From contig NC_087389.1 of assembly GCF_963675165.1 (NCBI RefSeq), positions 4,696,620-4,760,619 on the forward strand: DNA of 64,000 bases, read 5' to 3'. Of this stretch, positions 11,435 to 23,995 are shown one piece after another. The translations under genes and the position numbers were made by a program. This DNA comes from Halichondria panicea. Its lineage: Eukaryota > Porifera > Demospongiae > Suberitida > Halichondriidae. Each line of letters starts with the position of its first letter. The stretch's first letter is position 1. The notes under the pieces are model-generated. The model did not search any database, was not told the DNA's origin, and saw nothing but the letters and a program-made list of their open reading frames with translations.

Positions 11435-12985
11435 AGTCGTTACACACACATTCTAGTTATCCTGTTACACACTGATTTTATGCCTCCGGACAGATATTTT
11501 GTATGTAGTTGCAGTCATGTGTTCATCCATTGCACCTTAGCTACTTGCTTAATACAATACACACCCTCTTCAACTACGCTATAGTTTTATCTGTTGTAAC
11601 AATTGCCTTTCATTTCCGTGTGCATACTTGCACGTAATTAGTCATCACAAGCTATAATAAATAGTATAGTTAGTCATTATTTTTGTGTTAGTGATTTACT
11701 TACACGTACAATAATTATAACTGACAAAATTCCATCACACAAATCAAAACAGTGTTTATTAAATCGAAGTCATGTAATTCTGAAATTTCGTCGATTAAAA
11801 GACATTGCATAAATTTCCCGTAGGAGGATGTCAATATATGTAGTCCTCTGCTTGTACATGCATTCATGCAGCCACAGCACTTTCATGGTAGTACGTACCG
11901 TATGTGTGTTATTACACCGACAGTACGGTATAATGGGCCAAGGGGCCCTAAAAAATTAAAGATCGAGGCCACCGCTAATTATATATACGATTGTGTCACT
12001 GTGCATGTCTATACGTTTATACCTTGGATCTGATCTAAGTGTGCCTTAATTTGTGAATTCCATGCATTAGCGTTAGAAGTACGCAAAAAGCTTCTTAGGT
12101 TTAGCTTGCCTTTTCTCCTATTTAATGATACATATAATTATACAGATTTGGCACATGTAAATCATGGATTCATGCACTCGCCACTAAGACATTGGTAACT
12201 GTGGCATGCACTCCTTGGATCTCTACTGCTCTGCCTCTAGATCTGCTCCTGGAGCTTGTGAATGTAGGTGTAAGCATGTGGTGGAGTAGGTGTGGTGTAC
12301 ATGAAAGAGTAGACCTACAATCTACAAGCTCTGACATTTGAAGGTTAATTCCCTTGGAGCCCATTGGCTGTGTGTGCATACATTACAGTGTGTAGTTGTT
12401 ATGCCACGAATGCTAAATTGTTATCTCAGAATCTTGCTATTATTATTCATTAAGTATACTCTCTAGCCAGTCCCACATCCGAACGGAAGGGACTGATAAT
12501 TATTATAGATTGTTACTCCGGTGGAATTTTAATGACTTGTGTGACATCATCATGTGGTTTGTACAGTGGTCAATATTGTGTAACTATCAGTTGCATGCGT
12601 GGGTTATGTAGGGGGGGATGAACTGTTACGTAAAATATTGAATTCTTAGTCTTAGATGTTGTCCGCCTCCCCCCCCCCCTGTGGGTTATCCTAACCTAAC
12701 AACGTGCTCCATACTAAATATGTCACATGGCGTTGGTTCTGCTCTCGGATTGGTCATTAATTATACCAGTTAGGTAACAGCACTACTCTCTGATAGGCAA
12801 TCTACCAGTCCCTTCCCTTGCGGAGGAGAGATGTGAGATTGGCTATAGCGAGTCTAGTTTGGGAACATTTTCCCATGAGGAAAGAGTACGTAGCATCAAG
12901 GGCGTATACAGAGAAGAAGGCATGCAAACCGCAACTTACCCTATTCTCAGAATCATCCGACTTCGTATTGAGCTATTTTTAGAAC
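11435..12985. other. 3' flank of copy 1 and spacer toward copy 2
   Basis: AATAAA at 11656-11661, about 220 bases after the stop codon, is a plausible polyadenylation signal for the preceding gene. From about 12400 to 12880 the sequence matches 26510-26900, upstream of copy 3, and is annotated separately. No exon was recognised. Confidence 0.6.
12400..12880. repeat. Segment duplicated upstream of ANK-Roco copies 2 and 3 (first copy)
   Basis: It shares long stretches with 26510-26900, including GGAATTTTAATGACTTGTGT followed by GACATCATCATGTGG, and CAGTCCCTTCCCTTG. In the second copy this segment lies directly before the paralogue at 27101. Here it is separated from copy 2 by retroelement remains. 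It therefore looks like 5' flank of the tandem duplication unit, possibly with promoter function. Confidence 0.7.
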
Positions 12986-14019
12986 TGCCCACAAAAACGC
13001 CCACGCGTAACCTTTGACGCTTTTGGTGCCTGCAGACTCATAGCTTTGGACAAATGCCCAGGAGTCCGCCCCATAGGCATTGGAGAGACCGCTAGGAGAA
13101 TTATCGGGAAAGCTATTGCATCAACCCTCAAAGAAGACATCCAAGATGCAGCAGGTCCCCTTCAGGTATGCGCAGGTCATATATCGGGATGTGAAGCAGC
13201 TGTTCATGCCATGCGTGAAGTCTATGATTCTCAACCGACAGAAGCAGTTATCCTAGTGGATGCCTCAAACGCTTTCAATTCACTTAACCGTGAGGCTGCT
13301 CTACGCAACATTCAACAGTTATGCCCTTCTCTTTCAAGAATTATTATCAACACCTACAGAAATGAGTCAGAACTATTCATTGAAGGGAACACACTCCATT
13401 CCCAGGAAGGCACCACCCAAGGGGATCCACTAGCCATGGCCATGTACGCAATCGCCATAACCCCACTCATCTATCGACTAGAAAATGCAGGAATCAAGCA
13501 AGCCTGGTATGCTGATGATGCTACGGCTGCATGGTGGGTCACTTCAAGATCTTAGAGAATGGTGGGACCGCTTAGCGCAATTGGGCCCAGACTACGGATA
13601 CTACCCTAATGACCTGGCTTATCGTGAAAGAAGATTACCTAGAAGAGGCCAAAGCGAAATTTAATGGTTCAGGAGTGTCAATCACAGCAGACGGTAAAAG
13701 ACATCTTGGAGCAGCTGTTGGCACCCCTCATTTTATATCCGGATATGTCCAATGCAAAGTGACCGAATGGGTCAACGAAGTTGATCGCTTATCATCTATC
13801 GCTGTCACTCAGCCACATGCAGCATTCACACACGGGCTGAAACACAAATGGACCTACCTAATTCGAACCATCCCGAATATCGCTGATCTACTGCAACCTC
13901 TTGAAGATGCGATAAGGCACAAATTCATACCATCCTTGACAGGTCAGAGTGCACTAAATTGCGAAACCAGAGAATTGATGGCACTACCAATACATAGTAT
14001 ATGTCCACCGGTGTGGTGA
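12986..14019 (+). mobile_element. Decayed LINE-like reverse transcriptase, lineage A
   Basis: The frame at about 13046-13555 encodes a reverse transcriptase core: [11 protein letters not shown], the metal-binding region [25 protein letters not shown] and the catalytic box YADDA. A frameshift near 13530-13560 passes to a second frame at 13609-14019 with C-terminal sequence (HLGAAVGTPHF, QPLEDAIRHKF). Both frames are truncated and no endonuclease, gag or 3' end is seen, so it is an inactive fragment. The QGDPL-YADD arrangement indicates a reverse transcriptase distinct from the copy downstream. The clade cannot be named by eye. Confidence 0.75.
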
Positions 14020-14456
14020 GTGGGTGGGCAGTTGCTGGATATTACCGAGGTCTATAAGCTGAATGGACAAAGGTTCTGGTGGCAGCTCGAAACCATACGT
14101 TGAAGCTGCAACCAGGCCAACTTATACTGGAGCAAGCTAGCAGCCCTCTGCACTCAGGCTGTAGTCATGTATCTGAAAGTGTAGGGTTGTAGCAGAGGTT
14201 CTCTGGGGTTGTATGGTCATTTTCAAGTTTGCAACAACAGTATAGAGGGGTGGGGCTGCTTGATAACTTGCACTGAGCATGCGCAAAAATACGAGAATCT
14301 ACCCCAGGGTGGATTTACCCCTACATAAACTTATCCTTCACCCCGGGATAAGTTCCTTACCCCGGCGTAAGAGTGACCCTACCCCGGGGTAACGGTTTGG
14401 TAATTTTGTTACACTTGGCTTCCCATACATGCGCACTATCACCCCTGCAATAAGGT

Positions 14457-14498
14457 ACCAGGCCGTATTTTAATCGGCCTTGAATCGAGGCTAGGCTT
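14457..14498. repeat. Short TAGCCTCGAT-family hairpin
   Basis: CCAGGCCGTATTTTAATCGG followed by CCTTGAATCGAGGCTAGG is a short inverted structure. It is related to the ends of the 610-bp element at 59989-60598 and to similar relics near 1007-1045, 39709-39776 and 56036-56083. Confidence 0.5.
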
Positions 14499-14643
14499 GT
14501 ACTAGCAGTGTCAAAGGCAAACATCCAACAGTTGCAATGCCAAGAAGATAAAACCTAGGTACAATAAACCTGTCTTCCTAAGTCTCTGGTACTTCTTAAC
14601 AATACGCCCAGCACTTAACTTCCCGCTCGAAGGGGTTGTCTTG

Positions 14644-14725
14644 GACCTGGCTTAGTTGGGCGTGGCCCCACCCTGGACGCGAACGTTCGCGTCCAGGGTG
14701 GGGCCACGCCCAACTAGACCTGGCT
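14644..14725. mobile_element. Perfect 64-bp palindrome flanked by 9-bp direct repeats
   Basis: Bases 14653-14716 form a perfect palindrome with two 32-bp arms, no mismatch and no loop, starting TAGTTGGGCGTGG and centred on GAACGTTC. The 9-bp word GACCTGGCT flanks it exactly on both sides (14644-14652 and 14717-14725), as a target-site duplication would. It looks like a transposed element reduced to its two termini. A 9-bp duplication is typical of Mutator-like elements, but assignment from this alone is tentative. Confidence 0.75.
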
Positions 14726-14929
14726 GTACTATAGGACTGGTCATGACACTTCTCTAAAATAAATTTTACTGCACTGTTAGATATAGCTAGCTATAGGCTA
14801 GCTAGCTAGCAAAGGCACAGGCAATTCTGATGTACACACCCATAATTATATTTATGACTCCGTAAATAACACTGCCCACCTGTTCACGTCGTATACTGTA
14901 TTCTATTTTTAGTATATCCGGCCTCTGAT

Positions 14930-16490
14930 ACGAAGGAATGTTATTTTAGATGAGGTGGCCTCCCAGATAACGGTTTCTGACATTGAAGAGGTTGATATTT
15001 CAGTGGAACTTGTAGAACACTGTCTAAAAGATCTTGGCCGTAACAAATCTGACGGCTCCAATTTGTTATCAAACCATTTTGTGCTTGCTGCATCTGTCAT
15101 TGCGCCATCCCTTGCAACCTTCTTCACGGCTGTCCTTCGTCATGGATACATTCCTTCTGCGCTTAGAGATTGTGTACTTGTTCCAATCCCAAAACCACTT
15201 AAAGATCCCTCTGTCTCTGACAGCTACAGGCCTATCGCTCTGGCCCCAAATCTTAGCAAGATAGAGTCTACTTGAGAAGTGTGTACTCCTCAGATACAGG
15301 TCTAACCTTTTAACGTCTGACCTACAGTTTGGCTTCAAAGAGGGATTTTCCACTGAATTATGCACTGGAACTGAAGAATGTTGTCTCTAAGTATCTGCAA
15401 GGCAATACTAATGTTTTTGGATGTTTTTTAGACGCCAGCAAAGCTTTTGATAGAGTTAACCATACTACCCTGTTTAAGATGCTCATTGATAGGAACCTTC
15501 CTCCCACAGTACTGCGATTTCTCTTCTCATGGTACAGGGACCAAGAACTAGTTGTTCGCTGGAATGCAGATATTTCAGCATCTTTTAATGTTTCGAATGG
15601 TGTACGTCAGGGTGGTGTTCTCTCTCCAATCCTTTTCACGGTTTATATTGACGAGCTCCTGCAAAGACTATCTCGACTCGGAATTGGTTGCCAACTTGGT
15701 GGGCACTCTGTCTGTGCACTTGGTTATGCTGACGATATAGCCCCCTCACCATCTGCCATGCGTATCTTATTGAAAGAATGTGAAGTATTTGCCTCTGAAT
15801 TCGATATAACTTTTAATGCCAGCAAAACTCAACTTATTTGTTTCAGCAATCGTCCGATGACACTACCTAACGGAGTATTCAGGTTCAATGGAGTTGCTCT
15901 TCAATTTACAGACATAGTGACCCACCTTGGCCACACCCTTCATCGCAAGTTGGATGACGAAGTTGATATTGCACAAGTAACTTCCGCTATGTGCAGGAAA
16001 GCTAACTACCTGCTCCATACATTTAGTGGGTGTGATATGAGAGTGAAAGCTAATTGTGACCCACTGCCTCTCACTATATGATTGTGTTTTGTGGAGAATT
16101 GACAGTAAGAAAATTCGTGCTCTTGAAACCGCTTTTAACAATATTTTGAGGGAAATTTGGAGATTGCCTCGTCAATGTCACACAAGAATTCTCCACTGTG
16201 TTGCTGGAGTTCAGAGTTTGTTTAATAGAATACCAGATCTTTTTTCTAACTTCATTTTTCACGTGCTTTAGCATCGAAATTTACCCTCATTAGATCGGTT
16301 TTCTCGTGGGCGTCTAGCCATGCATTCACAGCAGTCGGGGCTAACAACCTGATCAAACGGAATTTTATAAAAGTTTATAGCAGTGACGACATGGTTTGTG
16401 CAGACTTTGTTCGGGATGTCAGGCTTGGCCGCATTTCATTCAACTCGCGTGAAGATACATCAATGATAATTAACTCTATCTGCTGCGATT
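14930..16490 (+). mobile_element. Decayed LINE reverse transcriptase, lineage B (Jockey/CR1-like)
   Basis: From about 14955 the frame encodes the N-terminal RT region (CLKDLGRNKSDGSN, VLVPIPKPLKDPS, SYRPIAL). After frame breaks near 15270-15330 it continues at 15329-16081 with CFLDASKAFDRVNHTTLF, NGVRQGGVLSPILFTVYID and the catalytic GYADDI. A further shift leads to C-terminal LINE sequence (RALETAFNNILREIWRLP). Several frameshifts and no upstream endonuclease make it a dead 5'-truncated copy. The RQGGVLSP and YADD motifs are usual for Jockey/CR1-type LINEs. It lies between the duplicated upstream segment (12400-12880) and ANK-Roco copy 2. Confidence 0.8.
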
Positions 16491-16790
16491 GACTTTAAGT
16501 TGGACTAACTATTCTTGCACTATAGCTATAGTACTATACTATTACTATACATGTAATATAATATGTACACCTATTCTGGTGTGTTCAATGATAATAATTA
16601 TTATTAATTATTATTATTATAGTGAGTTGCATGCCCTCTTCTCTGTATACGCCTATGGTAGCATTCAACTATATTATCAACTCTCTGTTCTCTCCGGATT
16701 AACTGATTCAGAGAAGATACATTCTCTGCAGTGTACTATAAAACTATGTGTTAATGTTATACATTATATATAGGTATGGCCACAATCACG
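16491..16790. other. AT-rich 5' flank of ANK-Roco copy 2
   Basis: The sequence is AT-rich with runs of ATTATT and no protein features. The last 20-30 bases before 16791 resemble those before the start codon of copy 3 (CCACAATCA then ATGTCGGACAA). Confidence 0.5.
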
Positions 16791-19700
16791 ATGTCGGACA
16801 ATTAAAAGTTTAAGAGATTGTTTAAATTCTGTGTCAAAGGGGATCGAATTGGTCTAGCTGATTACATCATTACCAATAGTTGTAACCCAAGTGCGTACGA
16901 TGCTCACGACAGTCTCGGTAGAACAGCTCTTCATATTGCATGTCAGCATGGACACTTGTTCACCGTACGCTCATTGATAGAAGTGTTTGGTTGCTATTGA
17001 TTTGTTAGAGATAATGCTGGAAACCTTCCTGTTCATTACACTTGCCTGCACGGTCATTTGCCGATAGTAGACTATTTGCTTCACTTTAAAGGTGAGAGCA
17101 TTACTAATGCAGTGTTTGAGACTGACTCTGAAGGCAACAACTTGCTCCACAAAGCTGGATCAGCACCTGTTGTCAGGTACTTGCAAGAGATTCTGTGCTA
17201 CAATTCAAAGGATCTTATTCCAAGAAATCTCTATCTGTATTGTGATAGTGTTGCAGCTTATAGCATGTCTTTACCAAAGAAAATATGTCATCACACACGT
17301 TTAGTAGTTCTCGGTCTACTGACAAAGAATAAGCGTGGTGACACACCGTTGAATGTTGCATCTCGCCATGGTCATTTGTCTGTAGTTAAAATCTTCAAGT
17401 CATATATACCATTCTTGAAACAACTCGAACTAGCACTAACTGCTACAAAATGTAATCATATCCATACTGCAAGGTATATTATGAATTTGTACCCCCAGCT
17501 TGTTGATGTCGACTCGGAATCACTAATCGGACAAAAGGAATCTTCATATAACACCATTGGAAGAGATTCTATTTGAACGTTGCGAAATAATTTCTAACTT
17601 TGGCAGTGAAATTGTACACAAATCCATTAAATGTGTGGAGTGTAGTAGCTCGTTTGCAACCGATGAAATACTTAGACCATTCCCTATACTAGACGCTTTA
17701 CATGAACAAAAGCGAACAAATGAACGAAAATGGTCAATATCGTGTCCGGTATGTTCTGAAAAAAGGGCGAAAAATGTATACCACTTTGTTTGTCCTGAAT
17801 GCAATGTATCGTCTCAAAGCTCAAGTCTTTTACAATATCAGTGTGGCAGGTGCTTTGTGGAAACTAACCTGTCGACTAATCTAGATGCTAATAACTTTGT
17901 TCTGAAGAATATTAATGATGCTCAAGTTGGTTTTTCTCCTCTTTATGTTAACTGTTTGCAAGCTACTGTCCTTTTCGGAAATGTGCTGGCATTCAAGGAA
18001 TTTCAAGCCACTCACAATATTCCTTTTGATGTAACAATACTGCATGCTGCATGTGTATCTGATAATGTCACGTTAGTAACTTACATTATGGAAGTTTTAA
18101 ACTGTGGGCCAAATGTGCTGGACTCTCAAGGAAATAGGCATTTATGCATTTTTTGCATGTATCATGTGAATGGGGATCGTACAATGCGTTCTTGTACCTA
18201 TTGAAGCACAAAGACTTGCGGAGAGATATCCTCAACTTTAAAAATGAGAGTCCATTACTACTGGCATGCAAATATGATCGATATGATATTTGTGAGCATC
18301 TGCTTGACTCCACCACCACAACCACTGTTACTGATCAGGACACTCCCTTGCATCTAGCCTGTAGCAACAATAACATGAACCTTGTTATTAAATTTGTCAA
18401 TGGTGCTTCTTTGAACGCTGTTGGCCAGTATGGGGACACACCTATTTTCAATGCTTGTCGTTCTGGTGATCTGGAGATGGTCCAATATCTTATCAAAAAA
18501 GGCTCAAATCCAATTTATGTTAATATTTCAACAAAAGAAAGTCCTGTACACATTGCTTGTCGAATGGGTAGGTACAATGTTCTTTAAGCTTTGTTAGTAA
18601 AATCTTCAAAAATTATGTTTGGCGCGAACTCGTATGGCGCAACTCCTATTCAACTGGCTATTGAAAGTGGTTGTCAAAAAACTATTGAGGTGCTGTTAAA
18701 TTCCTATGACAACAAAGTATTTAAAAATGTACATAATGAAAGCCAGCAAACTCTGGCCCATTTGGTGTCTTTAGCAGGACAGACACATGTTGCCGAGTAT
18801 CTAGTGAAACATTCTGTTAACTGGAATGTTCAAGACATCGATGGAAACACTCCTCTTCATCTTGCCTGTAATAAAAACAATACAGATATTGTTAAGTTAA
18901 TTGCTGGCCATTGCACAGTGACAATTCAAAACAAGGACCTTAAGACCCCCATTCATATTGCAGTTCTCAGTGGAAAGGTTGTCATTCTAGATGCCTTGCT
19001 GGAAGGATATTCAGGTTCATTAGATGAATTTGCAGATTTGGATGGTAATACTGCACTGCATTCAGCGTGCCAAAGCAATAACGATTCCTCCTGTTATATC
19101 GTCAAAAGATTGTGTGACTACTGTTCTCTAACAGTTGAAAACAAGGAGAAATCAACACCCATGCATTTTGCTTGCAAATTTGGAAACTTTGCCTTGGTAG
19201 ATCATCTTTTTAAGAGATATAGCAGCTTACATTTGGATTGCTTGCTTGTTGACGATGATGAGAATACAATTCTTCATGTAGCCGTGGAAAACAGTGCTTC
19301 TTTAGAAGTAGTCACAGTGGTTTCAAATCATATAAGTCCTGTTCATAAGAATAAGCAAGGGGAAACATCAATACACATTGCCTGCAGAAACGGTGACCTC
19401 CCTATTGTTCGTCTGCTTGTTACTAAGGCTGCTGAACTTGTATTCACTGACAGTGACGATTCGTATTTACACTCTGCATGTTGTGGCAAATCTCTTAAAG
19501 TTGTGATGTTCCTAGTTGAAGAGAGTGGGCTTGCTTTTGACAGACTTATGAATACAAACAATGACGGAAACACACCATTGCATTGTGCTTTTATCACAGG
19601 TATTTTTGAGATCATTTCTTATCTAATGAGATATGCTAATTTGTATACTCAAAATCTTAACAAGGAAGGACTTACACCCTATTAGCCTCAGGACATTTTG

Positions 19701-22700
19701 CAGTCGCAGAACAGATCGATGAAATCATTGGCGAATGTAAACCTGAAAATCCTTTATTGCATTGTGTTTTCAACTATCTGAAGGATCCTACATTGCTTTT
19801 CAGAGTAGTTCAGTTCATTGTAAAGAATAGGATATCAGATGCATTAAAGTGTGATTCGAAAGGTAACACACTATTGCATTCCTTCCTGCATCAAATTGAA
19901 GTATGGTGCCTAACTGATTATGATGATAACATGATTCGAGAATGTTTACCGAAGCTGATCCCAGAATTTTGGAAATTCCTTTTAACCATACCTGGGCTTA
20001 ATATTTGCACTCAGAATCAACAAGGTTATACTCCTCTGCATATTCTTGTCCAGTCAAAGCTCTACTATGTTATGGGAATGATTAAGAAATACCTGGACCA
20101 TCTTACTAATGTAAGCGACAAGGTGAATTTAAGAAATGGAAATGGAAAAACTGCAATTCAGTTAGCTGATAGAAGTACTTCTTATCTTCTAATCAAGTAT
20201 GGTGCCAACCCTGATGATGTCTCTGCTTTGTATAGTGATATTCTCAACAGATTCAAGAAAGAGCACCCACTAGAACCGTCAATTAAGATAGTTGTTCTTG
20301 GTAATTCAAAAGCAGGGAAGTCAACACTCATTGAAACAATAAAGAGACAAGATTTACCTACTGCCTCACAACAGAATTGTACACATGTTGATGGTCCTAC
20401 TGCTGGAGTAAAGAGTACTGATCACACCAGTAATGTTTTGGGACATGTAACTTTTCACGATTTCGGTGGACAACCTGAGTTTGAAAGTGGAAATGCAGTA
20501 TTCTTAAGGACTTCAGTCTCCATTGACTATCCACCTATATTTCTATTGCTGGTTGATGTTCGTCAAGACTTTGTGAAAAGCGCTCAGTACTGGTTCTCTT
20601 ATATAAAAGACAACACACCCGTTCAGTTGGAAACGCCCCCTCATGTTATCATACTTGGTAGCCATAGTGATAGCATTTCCGTAACTGACCAAGACAAAGT
20701 GAAAAAACATATTGGATCTGTAATGAGAAGTGTTGGTTCAGGAAAATTTAAATTGAATGTCGCTGATCCAATAATTCTAGACTGTCGAGCAGTAGGCTCT
20801 GAGCAAATAAAGGTGTTAAGCCAAGTGCTAGCTGACAGCAGCACACAATTGCGACACTTGCTAGAAGTTGACTGTCGTTGCCATATCCTCATTGCTCATT
20901 TATTAGGATGGTATCACCAACAACACCCTGCTGTTAAATCTGTTAAATTCGAAGAAGTTAAAAAAAAAATTGAGTCTTCTACTGTTAATGATTATCATGA
21001 CGTTTTACTTCCAGCTACTACCCGTGATTTATTAGCTCTTCTAAAATGCCTTCATTCTGGGGGACATATCATCTTACTGAATCCTGACGACATTAATAGT
21101 TGCTGGATTGTTTTGGACAAACATTTTTTGTTTGAAATGGTAAATGGAACTTTGTTTGCTCCTCCTGATGATGACGGTTTTGATCACGTGACTAAAGTGC
21201 AAACAAACACTGGTGTTGTTACTAGCAGTATGCTCAAATCTCTTTTCAAAACGAGTGAAATTGATCATATTATCGAGTACATTACCTACTCAGAATTTTG
21301 TCAGAAGATAGAAGACGATGAAACTGTTACGCTGATTGAAGCTGCTTGTTCTAGCAGCACAAAGTCAGCAATGCAAATCGAATGTGAAGAGAGTGGACAT
21401 GTGTCAAGCGTTGAAGTAACTAGACAGCAATTGAAAGAGGAGTATTTTTTTCTTCCATGTCTTGTACGATGTGAACACCCGGATCATGTTTGGAGTGATG
21501 ATGAACATACATCACATACCGGTACTTTCAGTTGGTATATGAAATGCAACAGATCTCACTTCTTGAATCCAAGGTTTTTGCATGTGCTACTGCTGAGACT
21601 AACTTTCGACTTTGTCACCCAATCCAATTCTGAGCCACTGCAACGTAAATGCAACATATGGAAGAATGGTATTCACTGGAGCACAAGGTCTGGAGTGGAG
21701 GTGTTAGTCGAAGTCGTTGAGCAAAACACTGCTGTTGTACTCTTGTTGCGCTTTATTGATGGGCACGAGTTGAAAGGAATAGAACTTCGGTCTAAAATAA
21801 TCGAGAAAATTCTTCACACCAAGGAAGAATTTTGCCCAAGTTCTGAAGTCATGGAATTTGTAATTCCTCAATATTTGAGCTATCCAGCCAATTTTTGCGA
21901 TGTACGAAAAGTATCAATCGGTGAAATTTCCCAGGCTATGTCTGAAGGCAATCCTTGTGCTTTTGATTCAAACCATAAAAGTCATAAATTGAAGTCAATT
22001 CTACACTATGACTCGTATCTTCAATTTGATCACAGTCTTATCGAGTATTTGTGGTCGAACGATGATGATCAGACAGAAGTTCCATCTGAACAACTGTCAA
22101 AACTCACTAAAATGCCAACTGGTGAACAAATGAGAGTACTGGGACAAGAACTTGTTATACAAATTGAAGGCCAGGAGAAAATATCTTACAGGAAGCTCCA
22201 TGAAATATTGGGAAGTTTTACTATCTTTTGCAATCGGAATCCTTTGGTAAGTGACTTATACATGCAAACTGGATAAAATTGTTACCACATTTTGTTCTTA
22301 GAAATTAGCCTCAGCGAAGATCCCAGAAATGTACAAAGAATCTCGATGGCAGCCCAATGTTAACAGTAAATGACACCAATAATGCCCAATTTTAAGGTGT
22401 TAAATAATGTATGCTTTCTTACCATAATTATAAAGCACCCAGCTCCAGTATAGTCACACAAAGGCTGCAGGACCACATCATAGGATCTGATAACCCTCTG
22501 CAAAGCCTACCTCCACACTCAACAGTGAGCCAGGATTCTCAAATAACCAATGTTATTATTCCAACGATCACCGAAAAGGTACGTAAGCTATAATAGTTAG
22601 ATTATAATTATAGTATGGATACAGATTGGCTCTTCTGTTGTGTCTCTCCCAACTAGTGCACCTGTAACGTACAGTGAGTTGGTTTATAGCCATGTATGTG

Positions 22701-23652
22701 CGTAATGTATTTTCCTCTGCTTATTAATCTATAATTTATACTGTATAGGGGAGGGTATAAATTTTCGCGGAAATGCCTTTAAAAGGTTTTTGTGGATTTT
22801 ATTTTCGTGGAATAACAGCCTTTTTGCAGCATGCATGCATGCGATATTAAATTCGCGGTACATGTTTAATCCGCAAAAACCACGAACATTTATACCCACA
22901 AAATATATACCCTCTATAATACGGTATACTTATCATTTTATGTACACTCATATGGCGTACGTATATATGTAGGTACCTCAGGACCTTGTAAGGTGACTGT
23001 GAATGAGCTAAAGAAGCAATTTAATATTAGCGATGATCAACTTGGCAATAGAGTCGAAAAATCTGACATTAAGAACTTGGCTTCTTTTTTTGGTGATGTA
23101 GAACTCTATCTCCCAGGCTTACGTCTGTGTGAAGCAGATGACGCAGATGTCCGAACAGCAGTTCACCTTCATGGCAATCAAACTGGAATGAACAAAGCTC
23201 TTACCATTTGGATTAACTCGTATAAAGCAACTTTCAAAGATTTGATTTCTATCGCTTTGGATGTACGTAAAGCAATTGTGGCTGAAAGGATTTGCAAGCA
23301 TTTGCAGCAAAACAGTGAGTGCATGCAGGTTGTGCAGGTTGTGCATGCTTCCTACGTGTTCATATAAACATCCATACATGCATGCATGCATATACCGATA
23401 AAGGTAAATTTGGTGACCAATTAATTTTGACAATTTGGCGAATCAAAGTGAGGGTGGTCCCCGATACACCGCCAGCTTATTATCGTTAAATTAAACTTCA
23501 CCAATAATAATTCCATTGCCTCCTTTGTTGGTAATGAAACCCTTGAAACCTCATTTATGTCGTATATTCAACCATTACAGATCACAGTGAATCCAGTCTA
23601 CCAAGTAGTTCACCCCCCTAAACGACCAAGGCGTGACCCAGACATGCGATAG
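16791..23652 (+). pseudogene. ANK / zinc-ribbon / Roc-COR / death-domain paralogue, copy 2, broken in the ankyrin half
   Basis: It aligns with copy 3 throughout. The start is ATGTCGGACAA, but codon 5 is TAA (16803-16805; GAA in copy 3). Further lesions are TGA at 16998-17000, a 9-base in-frame deletion near 17157, frame changes near 17550, 18150 and 19683, and TAA at 18585-18587. From about 19757 on, the frame is open through the Roc domain (GNSKAGKST, DFGGQPEFES, GSHSD), COR and small exons 22302-22365, 22436-22578, 22625-22673 and 22973-23314 encoding the death domain. The last exon starts at 23581. A 2-base deletion relative to copy 3 moves its stop to 23619-23621 and removes the PPKRPRR tail; the ancestral stop would be 23650-23652. 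A shortened Roc-COR-death protein starting near the ATG at 19931 remains possible. Confidence 0.82.
22745..22925. repeat. MITE in an intron of copy 2
   Basis: GAGGGTATAAATTTTCGCGG at the left faces CACAAAATATATACCCTC at the right, followed by TATAATACGGTA as in the GCGGGTAATTTTCG family. It lies in the intron between the last two death-domain-proximal exons. The corresponding intron of copy 3 (33034-33137) is much shorter and lacks it, so insertion followed duplication, or it was lost there. Confidence 0.55.
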
Positions 23653-23898
23653 GATTTTGTACACTTTCAACATAATTAGGAGTATAGTTACTGCACCTGT
23701 CAATATTTTTTGACCCACAATTTTGTATAGTAGCTACAGTTTACGTACACTATCTAGTTGACCTCAATATACACTTATACTGAAACTGAACTTATAATGT
23801 TATTAAGGTGCTCAGTTTTTTTCTTTATAGATTATAGTACATGTCTAGTTCATAACCACTTGTACGTCTATAGTTAATTGGTAGTTTATATGTAATTA

Positions 23899-23995
23899 TA
23901 CCATCTTTCTATTGATCAAACATCAGCACAATGTTTAGATTAAGTTTACATACCATCTTTCTATTGATCAAACATCAGCACAATGTTTAGATTAA
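23899..23995. repeat. 45-bp direct tandem duplication
   Basis: TACCATCTTTCTATTGATCA and the following 25 bases occur identically at 23899-23943 and 23951-23995, a period of 52 bp. A diverged single copy lies near 34335-34375 after copy 3, so the duplication here followed the gene duplication. Confidence 0.8.

Noticed and set aside
12986-16490. The two reverse transcriptase fragments as one retrotransposon
   Set aside because: Their RT motifs differ (QGDPL with YADDA versus RQGGVLSP with YADDI), each contains its own RT core, and a palindromic insertion and unrelated sequence separate them.
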